From Piezodorus guildinii (lineage: Eukaryota; Arthropoda; Insecta; Hemiptera; Pentatomidae): DNA of 64,000 nt. A model generated the notes under the pieces. That model had not been told where the DNA came from. It did no database searches and worked only from the letters and a program-made list of their open reading frames with translations. The stretch lies in contig CM041294.1 of assembly GCA_023052935.1 (NCBI GenBank), forward strand, positions 87,962,616 through 88,026,615. Direction: 5' to 3'. Shown here one piece after another: positions 10,950-22,650 of this stretch; positions within the stretch are counted from its first letter, which is position 1; the number at the start of each line of letters is the position of its first letter. A program made the translations under genes and the position numbers.

Positions 10950-11335
10950 TTTTTTTATTGATATTTACAATTGTATATTATAATACAAGTAAATATGCTG
11001 CTTAATGAATAAATAAATGAAGAGAAACTGCCCATTGGCAGCACTCAAGTCGTGCATGTAAACAAGAAGGTCTCGAGGCCATCTTCTTTTCAGACGTCTT
11101 GGCGGATTATCAGGAATTGAAGAGGAAGCAATGATTGAAACTAGTGGATTAGAGTGGGAGTTGAGTTTTTCATGGAAGGAGTGATTCCTGGTACGGACTA
11201 AATCAGCAACAGAACATTAAGGTGATTATGGTAGATTTTATTTGTAAAAAAGTAAGGAGCGTCAGAGATAATGCGAAGGGATTTGGATCGTAAGGATTGG
11301 ATAAGGGAAGTATAGTAGATGTTGAAGTAACAGAA
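10950..11335 (-). mobile_element. 5'-truncated Jockey-like LINE, C-terminus and 3'UTR
   Basis: Minus strand. A T-rich start (reversed tail) at 10950 leads into the family 3'UTR and then the reversed coding segment containing 'aaggtctcgaggccatctt' and 'gacgtcttggcggatta', i.e. the PPRRLKRRWPRDLL region with substitutions. It extends to about 11335, where similarity to the C-terminal domain fades. Several indels make it non-coding. Confidence 0.8.
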
Positions 11336-11873
11336 ATCGGTGATAGGATAAATTAAACATCATTCCATTTATGCCGTTCACATCAACCAAGAAAATTGTT
11401 AAGCATATTAGAAAAACGAGTAATTATTACGGAACATAAACATGAAGGAAAACGCCCTTGGAATTTCAAGAAAAAAAGCGAAGGACGCAGGACTTCTTTT
11501 AGTATCCTCAAGTTTCAGTGCGGACATAATAGAGGAAGCAGGCCTCCCTCCCTTTCCAGGGAGATCCTATTACTGTCCAATTCAAAGCTTGTCATCGGCT
11601 ACGGGCAGCCAGCAATTTACTAATAAAGTTTTTAATTAACCGATCCGAATAGCCAAGAGGACGTCATCAACGGGGAGTAATCAAGACAGCGAGCTGATTA
11701 ATGAGTGTTAAAGCGACGAATCAATCTGAATGGAAATTAATTCAGGCAGGGAATAAGAGATCAGAGCTTCAACAGGGTAAGAGTGAGAGTGGACGAAAAT
11801 GAGGTTTATCTGTTGCTGCAGATAAAGCGTTGGATTCAATAAGACATCCTTTAGAGGAGACACTTTCTTTCTT

Positions 11874-11874
11874 T

Positions 11875-11957
<83 letters not shown>
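11874..11957. repeat. (TA)n microsatellite
   Basis: About 80 bp of almost uninterrupted TA. Confidence 0.95.
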
Positions 11958-11959
<2 letters not shown>

Positions 11960-13532
11960 TGTTTACAAATCAGATATTAAAATTTTTTAATTTGGGATAT
12001 GATAAAAAATTAAATAAAAACCAGTTCTACCTTACCAAGAAAAAAACAATAAAGGCATTAAGGTACAACGGGGCAAGTAGACCCTAAAATTTCATTAGTT
12101 ATATTTCTTGTTAACCTTACTGTCGCTATTCCTTGCAGATTCCTTGCACTGCACTATCTGGTTTTTACCTTGACATAATAATAATAAAAGACTTGCATTG
12201 GTGAGCTCAAAGATTTAATTAGGATACAACCAATCTTTTCCTAAAAAATTCAATGCAACTTAAATGGATGCATTTTAAGTCCAAATCCCCCCAAAACACA
12301 CTTAACAATATCATCCCACCTATTCCTCAGCCTACCTCTTAGATGCCTACCAGTTACTTCAACTCATGTTAACTTTTTTCTTAATATTCGTTCTTCACTA
12401 CGACACTTAGTAAATTCGCACATTTAAGCTACTGTGGTCAATAATCTTATTTATACTGGAAGGGCATATTGGAGAGATTTTTGTAAAGAAGTACTATTGT
12501 GTATATGTTTAAGTTTTTTGGGTTTTTTTATAGCGAAATTTAAAACCGACAACAGCTGCTTGGAGATTGGTTAGCATGCTGAGTATTTCTCGTTGGATAA
12601 GTTAAGATTAGACAGAGAATAGCAAATGTGTAAACGTAACTTAAGATTTAAGAATAGCAAGCATCCTTCTCAATTTAAAGGCAAAATTATGCTATTTCTA
12701 CGCCTATGAACTTAGTATCCCTATATTACGTACGGTCCTGTGGATATAAAACTATTCGTTGTTTTTTTACATTAAGGCTGCCATCTTCTTTTTATCACTA
12801 AATGAATACTTTAAAAGTAATCATCATTCTTCTTGTTTTATAAATAAATTAAACCATATGACACCTACAAACTCAATAAAGAAGGTTATTCCCTGTTCGT
12901 ACAATGCATGGCCGTCGCCATAAAAACAGATTTAATATGTTCTAAACCCAAGACCCTTCTAAGTTGTTATGGTCATCATTATTTTTTTGTATTACTTTTT
13001 TTTTTGTTATTTACACGTTTACCTTTGGTTTGTAAATAGATTGGTGAATCTGTGAGCGTACCTTTTGCACAGATTAAGACATAATTACGTGATTTTACGT
13101 ATAAATTCGAAAACCCGAATGTCATTGGATTTTGTAAATAAACTACAAGCGCGAGCTGCCTGTCAGTGAGATTTCCTTTTCCGATATAAATGACAAAAAG
13201 ACGATATTGCTAAAGATGCCAAGGACCCAGAAGGCAGAATGTCATTCACCCAACGAGACCGGAAACTGAAGGCTCTTAATTATCTTGATAGCCTTCCATT
13301 CATAGATTGTTGTTGAGGGGGGCTCCTTACGCAGCTGCCTGTCGGCCATCGTCAACGATTAATTCATATCCGAAACATATCGATTGACAAATATCGATTT
13401 ATTCCATGGAGATATCTTTAATAGGTCGGAAACTTCACCTGTTTTTATTTGCATTTGCCCCAAATACGCAAATTTATTTCAATTTTACTAATGTGCTAAT
13501 GCATTTATCTGAAAGAGACATTTGCAAATTAA

Positions 13533-13538
<6 letters not shown>

Positions 13539-13571
<33 letters not shown>
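13539..13571. repeat. (TA)n microsatellite
   Basis: About 16 TA units. Confidence 0.95.
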
Positions 13572-13574
<3 letters not shown>

Positions 13575-13734
13575 TTCCATAGCGAAATAAAATTTTTATC
13601 TTTATTAGTGTAAATGGTCCATTAGGAAAAAGGATATCTTTTTTTTAATGATTGGTACTGATGAAATATATTTAGCGGGAAAATTATTTTTACATTTTCT
13701 TATTTAAATGTATATGAAATATTATATGTAAAAG

Positions 13735-13996
13735 TTTATTTATTTAACCTCACTTTATGCAAATGTGGGTTATCGGACGATGCTTCGTAGAAGTCCAAAA
13801 TTTTACCTATCCTGGTCTGATTAGGATACGATTCTTTAACGAGTTCTTGGACCACTATTTTACTTCCTCTCAGAGGGACAGAATAACTAAGAATTTTATC
13901 ACTACCTTTAAAAATCCAAGGGTCGTCAACCGGTTTTGAAGCCACGACTTTGAGCAAAGAAAGCTATTATGCTAGCCACTACACCGCAGGTAACCC
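13735..13996 (-). mobile_element. SINE-1, complete but diverged
   Basis: Minus strand. The tail side begins 'tttatttatttaac' at 13736. The tRNA-like head is at 13920-13996, with reversed box B-like 'aaccggttttgaa' and box A-like 'tatgctagccactacacc'. The body blocks are recognisable with many substitutions. Confidence 0.8.
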
Positions 13997-14039
13997 TATA
14001 TAAAATATTTAATAAAAAAACCGTGAATAATTATGTAAA

Positions 14040-14290
14040 AGGGAGCAAATAAAAGACAAAAATTGAAATTTTACCCACATATACGCCCATAACTCAGTTA
14101 TTTTTGAAGATAGAGAAAAATATTTATGCAGTTTTAGAATCAAATTAAATTTTCTTAAAAAGAAAAAATCGAAAAAAATTAAAATCTTGTCTACTGATAC
14201 GATATGTTATTTCCGAAAATAGAAAAAAAATGTATAAGTGTATTTAACCAAAAAACGGTGAATAATTAGAAAAAAGAAAATAAAACAATA
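14040..14290. repeat. dispersed AT-rich repeat B
   Basis: The segment 'ataactcagttatttttgaa' at about 14090-14110 and the 'gttttagaatcaaat' context also occur at 33390-33560, where two diverged copies lie in tandem. No terminal structure or coding potential seen. Confidence 0.45.
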
Positions 14291-14294
14291 ATTT

Positions 14295-15160
14295 AAAGCA
14301 ATAATGGGCAAAATCTTGGTAAAACTTATACTGGAATGCCTATATCCCATTCTAGATATTAATTCCATTTTTCCTGATCACCAGTTTAGATTCAGACTTC
14401 CCACTCCACCATCCAGCAATGTCACCGTGTAGTGGACGTTGTCTCGTCTGCATTTGAGCGAGGTTTGTACTACACGGGAGCCTTCTTCGACGTGGAACAG
14501 GCTTTTGACCGAGTCTGGCACCGCTTAACAAATTCCGCAATTTCCTTCCCTCTACATACTTCCTTATCATCAAGTCCTACCTCACTGAGAAATCCTTCAA
14601 AGTAAATCGTAATAATTCCTTTTCACCCATTTTTAATCAGTTTGCTGGCGTTCCTCAAGGCAGTATCCTAGCACCTATTCTTTTCACAGTTAATACAGCT
14701 GATATCCCACCCCATCATAGCACATTCCTTTCTGCCTATGCTGATAACACATAAGTGTTATCAGTCAATACTAGTCCAACTATTGCCTCTCAAACTCTCC
14801 AATCCCACATCAGAAACCTTGAGGTATGGTGTCAGAACTGGAGAATTAAAATAAATGCCAACAAGTCCAACCAAATTACCTTTAGTCTTTTTCGTAAGCC
14901 TATGACATCCTGTCCTACTGTCTTCAATAACACTCCTCTTGTCACGGTTGAACAGATCCGATATGTAGGACTGCACCTAAGACAAGCGTCTTACTTGGAA
15001 CCTACATACATGACTGAAACGACAAGAAACTGCGCGACGTTTTCCACTACTTCAACACTTACTTGACAAACATTCTAATCTTCCACTTAACTACAAAAGA
15101 CTTATCTATAGGCCGATTCGGACTTACGGAGTAAACCTTTGGGGCTCTAACGAATTCGAT
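14295..15160 (+). pseudogene. Jockey-like LINE ORF2 fragment (reverse transcriptase)
   Basis: Corresponds to ORF2 residues from about 518 (PIMGKIL...) through the catalytic region to ...TYGVNLWGS. It retains recognisable FLDVEQAFDRVW-like, FAGVPQGSIL-like and AYADN-like segments, so the YADD box is altered to Y-A-D-N with an adjacent stop. It shows frameshifts and a deletion before 14530. Its codon at the position of the stop that breaks the 24.8-27.5 kb ORF2 is CGA (Arg). It lacks 3'UTR and tail: truncated at both ends and abutting an HLT copy. Confidence 0.85.
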
Positions 15161-15183
15161 GTCCTAATGAAGGAGAAATCTGA

Positions 15184-15507
15184 AAAATATTTTTTTAATG
15201 CAATTTTTTTTATTTTTTAACTTAAGAACAGTAATATACATGTATAATATACCGTTTAAAAAGTTAAAGATTTAAGAAAAAATAATATCTTATACACAAG
15301 CTTGTAAATGTTAGTAAAGAATGATGAAAAGCCGATAAAGATAATAATATAATAGATTTTTTTTATAAAACACATTTTGCTATACAAATTCTATTAAATT
15401 AATTCTTTAATAGTTTCATTCTATTTTATCTCTCACTGTATTTGAAAATTCTTTAATCTATTTTAAAAACGGCGGTAAGTAAAAGTTGTGTGTTGCTCAC
15501 ACCAGAT
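15184..15507 (-). repeat. HLT element, 5' third
   Basis: On the plus strand it ends GGTAAGTAAAAGTTGTGTGT...CACACCAGA followed by a T run. The 3' half is missing, replaced by the LINE fragment to its left. Confidence 0.75.
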
Positions 15508-15756
15508 TTTTTTATTCAAACCATTATAGCCTAAGGGTAGGTCATTGTATATGAGAAAAATATTTTTATTAAATTTCTGACGTGGAAACATTCGGCTAAT
15601 TTTCGATCACGGTGACACTGAGAGAGCTCGAGTGTTTCAAAAAGACACTTACATAACGTCAACATATTATCTAGTCGTAGAAAATATAAGTCGATAATTA
15701 TAAAAAAAAAAATTTACTGTTATGTTATGAAACAGAAAATGCTTTATGTTGGGAGA

Positions 15757-16140
15757 AGGTATGTGAATGTTGTGTGATGTCTACACCGGATTTTTTCGGT
15801 AACAAAAACAATCCGTACTAAACGCCTTGAGCGGTGTCTTAACACGGAGCTCTCAATAAGAAGATAATGATGGGGGATTTGAATTGCTAACTGGGAGGCG
15901 GTCCGAGGCGCATGCGCGATCCAAGGCCTCCAGGTTGACTGACCCGAGATTTTCGGGAGTGTAAATTTTTTGCGGGGGCTCATGTGCTTCACATCCGGTG
16001 GTGACAGTTAGCATACAATGAGCCACCACCCACGGTCGGGGTCGAACCTTTGGCTCACATATAGACCCTGATATATGGCCTTTGATATCATTCTCCCGGT
16101 TGTAATTCACAAGGTGTACCCCGCACTACATCTCTTGTAA
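15757..16140. other. HLT-related terminus and tRNA-like segment
   Basis: 15757-15795 ends in ...TGTGTGATGTCTACACCGGA plus a T run, resembling a diverged HLT 5' end (sense minus), but the interior beside it is unrelated to the known family. 15840-16140 is less AT-rich. Its minus strand includes 'agcaattcaaatccccc', a weak box B-like motif, so a SINE relic is possible but not shown. Confidence 0.3.
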
Positions 16141-16368
16141 TTAAGAGTTGAAACCTTTTGGAATTTATTGCTGTTTGTAAGATGAGATTTAATCGCATTC
16201 TTATTCTATCGTTCGCTGTTCCGTTTCGCCGAATTGATAAATAAATGGAACTAATAACACTTAAATTTCTCTAACTTACAAATTCAAAAATAACAGGCTA
16301 CATAAGTTTTTTTAATAATTCTCTGTCTCAACTAGGATTCTAATTGATAGTAGTTTTTAACCAAAAAA

Positions 16369-17104
16369 TCTGGTGCGGGCAACACACGACATTCACTTTC
16401 CTCTGTTTTTAAAATTGGTTAAAAAGTGTTACAGTAACAAATAAAAATAAGTAAAACTATCAAACAATTAATTAAATTGAATTTCTATAGAAACATGTGT
16501 TTTATAAAAAGATCTATTATATTATTATCTAAAACGATCCATTAGATTTATCGGCTCACTCGCTATTAACTTTTACAAGCTTGTATATAAGATAATATTT
16601 TTTCTTAAATCATTAGCATTCTTACCGTATATTATATATGTATATTACTGTTCTTAAGTTCAAAAACAAAAAAAGCATTCAACACATATTTTTGCAGTTT
16701 TGTCGTTTATTTAAGCATCGAATTCGTTCACCTTGTATATTAGGTCGTTTTTACTAATGCTAATCACATGATATCGTTTTTTTTATAGAATCTACAAAAT
16801 TAATGGTAATTTAGAAAAAGAAAATTTAAAATATCGGTATTTAAGTCCTGTCAGACTATTTCAATCAGAATGACACCTACATGATGTTAAAGCCCATTAA
16901 ATTTTACATTGACGTAGAGAGTTTAATCAAAATCGTTAGAGCTGTTTCTTAGATATTCATAACAATATGTAAAATGCATGGTATAAAGTGGCTCTTCCGG
17001 CAAGCTGATTTTGATGAAAAATGTTTTGTAACGTCTCGGGCACATATTTGTCTTAAATATTAAAGTTCAGTTTCATAGGACTCTTCGTTTACGCGCTGGA
17101 GTTA

Positions 17105-17150
<46 letters not shown>

Positions 17151-17286
17151 ACACAGACCTTTATGGGGAACTTGGTCATTTGGACTAAAACGTGTATTTC
17201 CGTTGAAAACTGGAATTCGAAAATTTTTACTTTCGTAATACTTTCCCTTAATATATATTTCATATATACGTAAGTGAAAGTAAAAA
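16369..17286 (+). repeat. HLT (Helentron-like) element, full length
   Basis: The best full-length copy (918 bp). It starts TCTGGTGCGGGCAACACACG, followed by the subterminal repeat (ACATTCACTTTCC here) about 20 bp in. A (CA)n microsatellite lies at 17105-17150, an imperfect TATATTTCATATATA hairpin at about 17253-17270, then GTAAGTGAAAGT and AAAAA. The inverted repeat is at the very 3' end but offset from the 5' end, the 'asymmetric TIR' trait of Helentron-type elements. No conserved ORF. Confidence 0.8.
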
Positions 17287-17739
17287 TTAAATGTCAACAA
17301 TTTAAAAGAATAACAATAATAGGTCTACCTAAACCGAAGGTCTGATGCTGATACCACTAAATACTGCCGACACAGACTCCCCCAATGATCATGCCCAAGT
17401 CACCAAGATTGGCCTTAACCCAATCCTCCCATCGACACTTCGGCCTACCTTCGGACTCCATCCAGTCGGTTCAGCCAAAGCAGCTTTTTGGAATTCGTTC
17501 TTCACTAAGCCCAATAACATCTACAATTCCGCGATGCTATCAACTCGATTATATTCACAGGGTACAATTTCCACAATTCCGAGATGTGCAACCTTCTTAA
17601 CTCCCCAGTGGTCTCATCTCTCTTTGGACTAAATATTTTACGCAGTACCTTATTTTCGAAAACCTTAAGACGTTGTTCATCCTTCAAAATAAGCGGTCAC
17701 GGTTCACATCTGTAAAGAACCGTCGGAAATACTTTTATA

Positions 17740-18594
17740 TAATTAGGTAATATTGGAACAATCTCTTCTTTTTATTTTTATTTTTTTTCAGTGGCGCGAC
17801 TCGTGGTGCGATCCCCTGGGAGAATACACTCGCGTTTCACAATGAAATTCGTAGTGTAGGTTCATCACTCCCTACGCCTAATTTGTTGTAACGCATTTTG
17901 CAAGTTGAGTGGCCACCATTTGGCTGAGGGTCTCTCATACTCGAGGGAGAGACTGTGAGTTAATCCCCATTAAATTACATCCTTATAAAAACCCCGCTGG
18001 GACTGGGATTCGAACTCGCAACCTGTAGCATGAGAGAGTAGCGCGTTAGCCACTCAGCCACGGGCTCCCCTTTCTTTTTATTAACATTAATTTACCTTCA
18101 GAATTTTTTGTCAATCACCATTAACAATTCAAAATTAAATTAATTTAAACATTCAACAAACAGAAATATCACAATTAATCAATTCATAATCACATTATAA
18201 TAAATAAAAACAGTATTACATCTCTGCTTACACAAAAACATCTCCTAATATTGGCAATTTAAAAAAAAAAATCCTTAATTGATTTACAAGACCAGGAGTA
18301 GACTATTCAGTCAATCTACTCCGGGCTTGTGTAAAATTGTAATAGAATTTGGATATTTTTAAAAAATGTTGAAATTGTAACAATCAATATATGAAAAAGT
18401 AGAGAGAATAAAAAAATTATTAAATCAAATAAGGATTTTTTTAAAAAATTGACAATATTAGGAGATGTTTTTATAGATTGACTAAAAAAAAATCAGAAGA
18501 TGAGGCAATATTAGCTCCGAAACGACAATTATGAAATATGAAGGATTAATGAATGTTAATTAAAAGAAGAGATTGTTCCAAAATTACCTAATTA
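17740..18594. mobile_element. non-autonomous DNA element with inverted-repeat arms, TA-flanked
   Basis: Ends are TAATTAGGTAATATTGGAAC... at 17740 and its near-perfect inverse at 18594, with arms matching for about 45 bp. A second inverted pair lies inside (18233-18285 with 18427-18475). Both outer ends abut TA, as in Tc1/mariner-type target duplications, although the AT-rich target makes this less decisive. Without the SINE it holds it would be about 550 bp. No ORF. It splits the LINE family 2 coding line. Confidence 0.75.
17777..18071 (-). mobile_element. SINE-2 (tRNA-derived), with 11-bp target-site duplication
   Basis: Minus strand. The head reads GGGAGCCCGTGGCTGAGTGG (box A) and, after an anticodon-arm-like stretch, GAGTTCGAATCCC (box B). 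It is a distinct family from SINE-1. Direct repeats ttctttttatt at 17766-17776 and 18072-18082 flank it. The T-rich side at 17777-17790 is the reversed tail. Confidence 0.85.
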
Positions 18595-18934
18595 TATTAA
18601 AATACTCTTCATAATAGGATAATCTAACAATATTTTTATAAATTATTTTATTTCTCCCTTGATTTTATTTTTCTTGCTACCATTAAACCTAAATACTTAA
18701 ATTACTCAATGTGTTCAAACCTGTCAAATGCCCTGCTATATCAATATCACCAAGATCGTCAACGTTTTTGCTACTTATCATCGTATTCTAATGCTAAATT
18801 AAATAAAATAGGTGAAATTGACTCACCTTGTTTCAAACCCGATATTACCTCTCAGAGTAATCGCCAAAATTCATAAACAGATTCAAAATAAGGAGGTATA
18901 AATAAGGTAAGGTAAAACTTATTTTGAAGTTTAT

Positions 18935-19112
18935 TCATTTAACATCTCATTCTGCAACTCGCAACTAATAAGAAGTTGATACCGTCTATAATTTTGTCTA
19001 TCCCGGTTTAATTAGGATAGGTGTCTCTAATGCAAAATGACGGGTTTGAACCCGCTATCTTGGGTATAGCTGGCTGTTGGGCTAGCCACTAAGCCACAGG
19101 TGACACCAAGTG
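18935..19112 (-). mobile_element. SINE-1, internally deleted
   Basis: Minus strand. Tail-side 'ttcatttaacatctc' and the 'tatcccggtttaattagg' block run straight into the tRNA-like head (reversed box B gggtttgaacccgc, box A gctagccactaagcc), skipping about 90 bp of the usual body. Confidence 0.75.
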
Positions 19113-19469
19113 AGGTGTTGTATATAGAAATAAATAAGGAAGAGGATAAATATTTGCCAGAAGAGGACGGTATAGTTGTGATAGTACTTAATATATGTTT
19201 TTACACATGACAAAAAATGAAAATGGAAATTCTTATTCAAGTTCTACAACGAAATATCGTTGTTTCAAAATGTATCTCGTTTCAATATGAATTTCAACGA
19301 GAACCTATTTATTTCGTAACTTACTAAAAGAGAATAGATAATACATAACATGGAACGTTTATATCTTATATACACTACACCACATGTGACACTTTTATTT
19401 CGTACACACTTGACTTGAAATTAAAGCATTTTTAAAACGCAATAAAATAAACATCACATTAAATGGAAA

Positions 19470-19805
19470 TCATTTTTTTTTTCAACAACAATTTTTATTG
19501 ACTAGCATTACTGTCCCAATTCGGACATCAATAGTAGTGGTGAAAGATAACATTCATACAATATTTACACAGCAATTAAATATATATACATTCACTAAAA
19601 TGTTTACAAAGTCTAGAAATCACTCATACGTATATGCACATCATACCAATATAAATGTTTACAAGAGGTCTCGGAGCCACTGCCGTTTCAACCTTCTAGG
19701 GGGTAGTAAGGATGTCTCTAGTTGGATAGGGATTGAGCTAGAGGATTGGGGTGACGGATAACGTTCTGATGGACTCTGGAGAATTTTGATGGAATAAGAT
19801 CTAAA
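19470..19805 (-). mobile_element. 3' end of a divergent Jockey-like LINE subfamily
   Basis: The minus strand encodes ...PPRRLKRQWLRDLL-stop, homologous to the Jockey-like C-terminus (PPRRLKRRWPRDLL), followed by a different 3'UTR and a poly(A) tail (T run at 19472-19480). A possible 9-bp target repeat taaatggaa flanks it. It may belong to the same subfamily as the element starting at 62.1 kb; that cannot be tested because the latter's 3' end is outside the window. Confidence 0.75.
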
Positions 19806-19847
19806 ATAAATGGAACATTTAAGTTTATATCTTCATACATTTAACTC

Positions 19848-20575
19848 CCGCGCATAAACGAAAAGTCCTATGAAACTGTAATTTCATATTTAAGACCAAG
19901 ATGTTAAAAAAACATTTTCATCAAAATCAGCAAACCACGAGAGCCATTTTATAACATGCATTTTGCCCCTTTTTACGATTTTCTTAAAACCGGCTCTAAC
20001 GATAATGATTAAACTCGCTATGTCGATGTAAAATTGAACGGACTGTAATTGTGACTAACTGAAAAAGTCTTACAGGGCTTTAATGCTAATATTTCAAAAT
20101 TTCTTCTTCTAAAGTACCTTTAATTTTGTAGATTCGAAAAAATTAACCATATCTTCGGCTTAGCATTGCTAAAAACAGATAAATATATAAATTGGACGAA
20201 TTCGATATCCAAATAAACGAGAAAACTGTAAAAATATATTTTTTAATGTATTTTTTTGTTTTTGAACTTTAGAACAGTAATATACCGTTGGAATACTAAA
20301 GATTTAAAAAATATATATTAACTTATAGAAACTCAAAAAATATTATCTTATACAAACTCTTGTAAAAGTTAACGGAGAGTGACGAAAAGCCGATAAAACA
20401 AAATTGTCGTAGATAATAATATAATAGATTATTTAGTAAAACACCTGCTTTTATTTAAATCCAATTTAAATAATTCTTTAAAAATATATTTTCGCTTATA
20501 AATTTGTTTAAAATTTTATTGTCAAATTGATATAAAAACGAAGGTAAGTGAAAGTCGTGTGTTGCGCCCACCAGA
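19848..20575 (-). repeat. HLT element, 3' end missing
   Basis: On plus it runs from a point just inside the microsatellite to ...GGTAAGTGAAAGTCGTGTGT...CCCACCAGA then T. The 3'-terminal 120-150 bp are absent. Confidence 0.75.
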
Positions 20576-22097
20576 TTTTTTAGAAATACGAATTATGACT
20601 TGGAAGATAAAAACGCCACAAATTACGTAATGGTTAATTATTACCTATTATTTAACTATTTTCCTAATAATCATGTTATAGTTTTAAAATCTATTTTATA
20701 TTTATACTATTGAGTGAATCAAAGAAAATTTAAAATATACAAACCACGTTATAAATAACAATTTAGATGCCCAATATTTTATAAATTTGACCAAAATTTA
20801 TTCTAAAATTTCTTTCTTTATCCGTGACAATAATGCTATCTACCAATTATTTTATGAAAATTTTCATTGTTTTCACTATTGGGACATGAATATGAGAACA
20901 ATTAAATTCAGACTACTTTTCAAGAATTAATTTATTTATCTTCTAAACCTCGTGACCTGTAGAAAACTTATAATATATAATATATAATTACTCAAAAAAT
21001 GGTTCTATACACCCATAAATAAATCCTTAGTATTAAAAGCTGAGGTTGATTTCCTCCACACTTTGGACCTTCCATCTGGCCCAAATATATTAAATTTGGA
21101 TTCCTTAGAGAATATGACCCGTTCCCATAAATTTTCATATAATTTTATTTAAATATATGCTACCCACAAATGTATTTACAAACTCCTAGCAAATTACAGC
21201 CGTTTCTTCTGGTTTGTGTTACTGAAGGAGGACTTTCTTCTTGCGACTCGAGCACTGTATCCTTCCCTTCTTTCAATGTTTTTGACTATTTCTCGGTGGA
21301 CTTGAACCCCATATAAGATGGCCACTTAGGTGTCGGTAGGGTGAGGATTCGAATGGACTTCAGCAAGGATGGCCTGCCTCTGGTGATAGTCGCCAGTTTC
21401 ATTGATCTTCCAGCACGTGTTCTAGGCTCCAATGATTTTAACTCTCTATGTCTTTGTGGTCCATACTGCAGAGTAGCATGTGACTTATTTTAGTAGCAAT
21501 TTTTGTTTTAGATAAGCCCTACAAACAATAAGCTCTCTCAAATCACAAGAAACGCGGATATTGAAAAGAAATCAGTTTCCCAGGCGCAAGTAAAGTTAGT
21601 ACTGAAGAAAGATTTGATTACTGAGATAAGATTTACACATATAACACTGGAAAGACGGCCATAGTACACCAAATAGTGTTTACTATTAAAAGTGTATGGA
21701 AACATTTTTGACCAACAAATGAAATTCTGCTCGTTTTATATTAACGATGAAATAAAAAATAAATTTTTAATCTAATATTTGTATTAATAATTTGTACATT
21801 AGGAAATTGTTAAGTTGAAAATAAAAAGCTATGCAAAATAAAAGCATGCTGTACTCAAACTTTTTGAGTGAGTGTATGTATATACATATACATATATACA
21901 GTATATATTTAAAAATATATTTGTGAATAAGAAGTAGAAGACCGGGGAGGGCTGGTTAACATCTGGTGACTGTGGTTATTGCACCAGCTTCGGTTCTGTC
22001 TAGCTCAGCATGGCGCTGTATGTTTCCAATGTTCGTCTCCTATTTTTCAGTATGTTTCATGCTCTTTGTCGAGGGTTTGCGGAGTGTGATTCTATTT
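20576..22097. other. unassigned stretch
   Basis: 20576-21160 is AT-rich and anonymous. 21160-21480 is less AT-rich without a recognisable frame. Around 21850, 'tactcaaactttttgag' looks like a Tc1-type terminal repeat, but I found no partner end. Confidence 0.3.
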
Positions 22098-22650
22098 TTT
22101 TTATTTTTTTTATTGAAATTGGCAACTGTATTGGATAATAAGCTGTAAAATAAAATATATAATAAAGAAATGTAAAGATACAGTCCATTGATAGCTCACC
22201 AGTTGGTAATTATAGATTAAAAGGTCTCGAGATCATCTCCTTTCCAGACGCCTCGGAGGATTGTTAGGAATGGAAGACGATGCAAGGAGTGAAACTATTC
22301 GGTTATAGGGGGTATGGTGTTTGTCATGGCAGGAGAGATACATTGTTCGGGCCAAATAAGGACATTAAGATCTTTATGGATGAGTTTATTCAAGACAAAG
22401 TAAGACGTATTGAGGATTGAATACGAGAAGAATTTTATGGTTTAGTAGAACCCCAAAGCTCAACTCCGTTAGTTCAGATAGACCTTACGATGGTCATTTG
22501 TAGTTAAGTGGAAGATTAGAGCGTCTGTCAAGTAAGTGTTGAAGTAGCCGAAAAAGGTTTCTTGTTTCTCTCTTTTGTGTGTGGATTCTATGTAAGACGT
22601 TTGTTAAGCCGGAGCCATACATAGCGAATCTGTTCAAGATTCTAATTGTA
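22098..22650 (-). pseudogene. 5'-truncated Jockey-like LINE, C-terminus and 3'UTR
   Basis: Minus strand. The 3'UTR lies at 22098-22225, then reversed coding for the PPRRLKRRW-like end, the NKLIHKDLN-like segment and '...WTYGVELWGS' counterparts up to about 22560. It resembles 24815-25250 closely but with substitutions and indels that break the frame. Confidence 0.8.

Larger units (their letters stand above)
11336..13734. other. long anonymous AT-rich stretch
   Basis: Contains no gene or element I can support apart from the two TA microsatellites listed separately. Short open frames at 11396-11639 overlap in two frames and show no domain. Confidence 0.35.
17340..18910 (-). pseudogene. LINE family 2 ORF fragment, interrupted by nested insertions
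   Basis: Minus strand in two parts. 18910-18595 encodes a decayed 'GLKQGESISPILFNLAL' reverse-transcriptase box and 'FKYLG' motif. 17739-17340 continues with 'LKDEQRLKVFENKVLRKIF', 'TGELRRLH' and the post-RT tail, matching 5625-6230. The coding line is split between these parts by an 855-bp DNA element. Stops and frameshifts make it dead. It has an RT core portion that the 5625-6230 copy lacks, confirming that family 2 is a LINE. Confidence 0.75.

Noticed and set aside
21840..21880. Tc1-type terminal repeat 'tactcaaactttttgag'
   Set aside because: No partner end, no transposase segment and no clear TA target could be found in the surrounding 2 kb.
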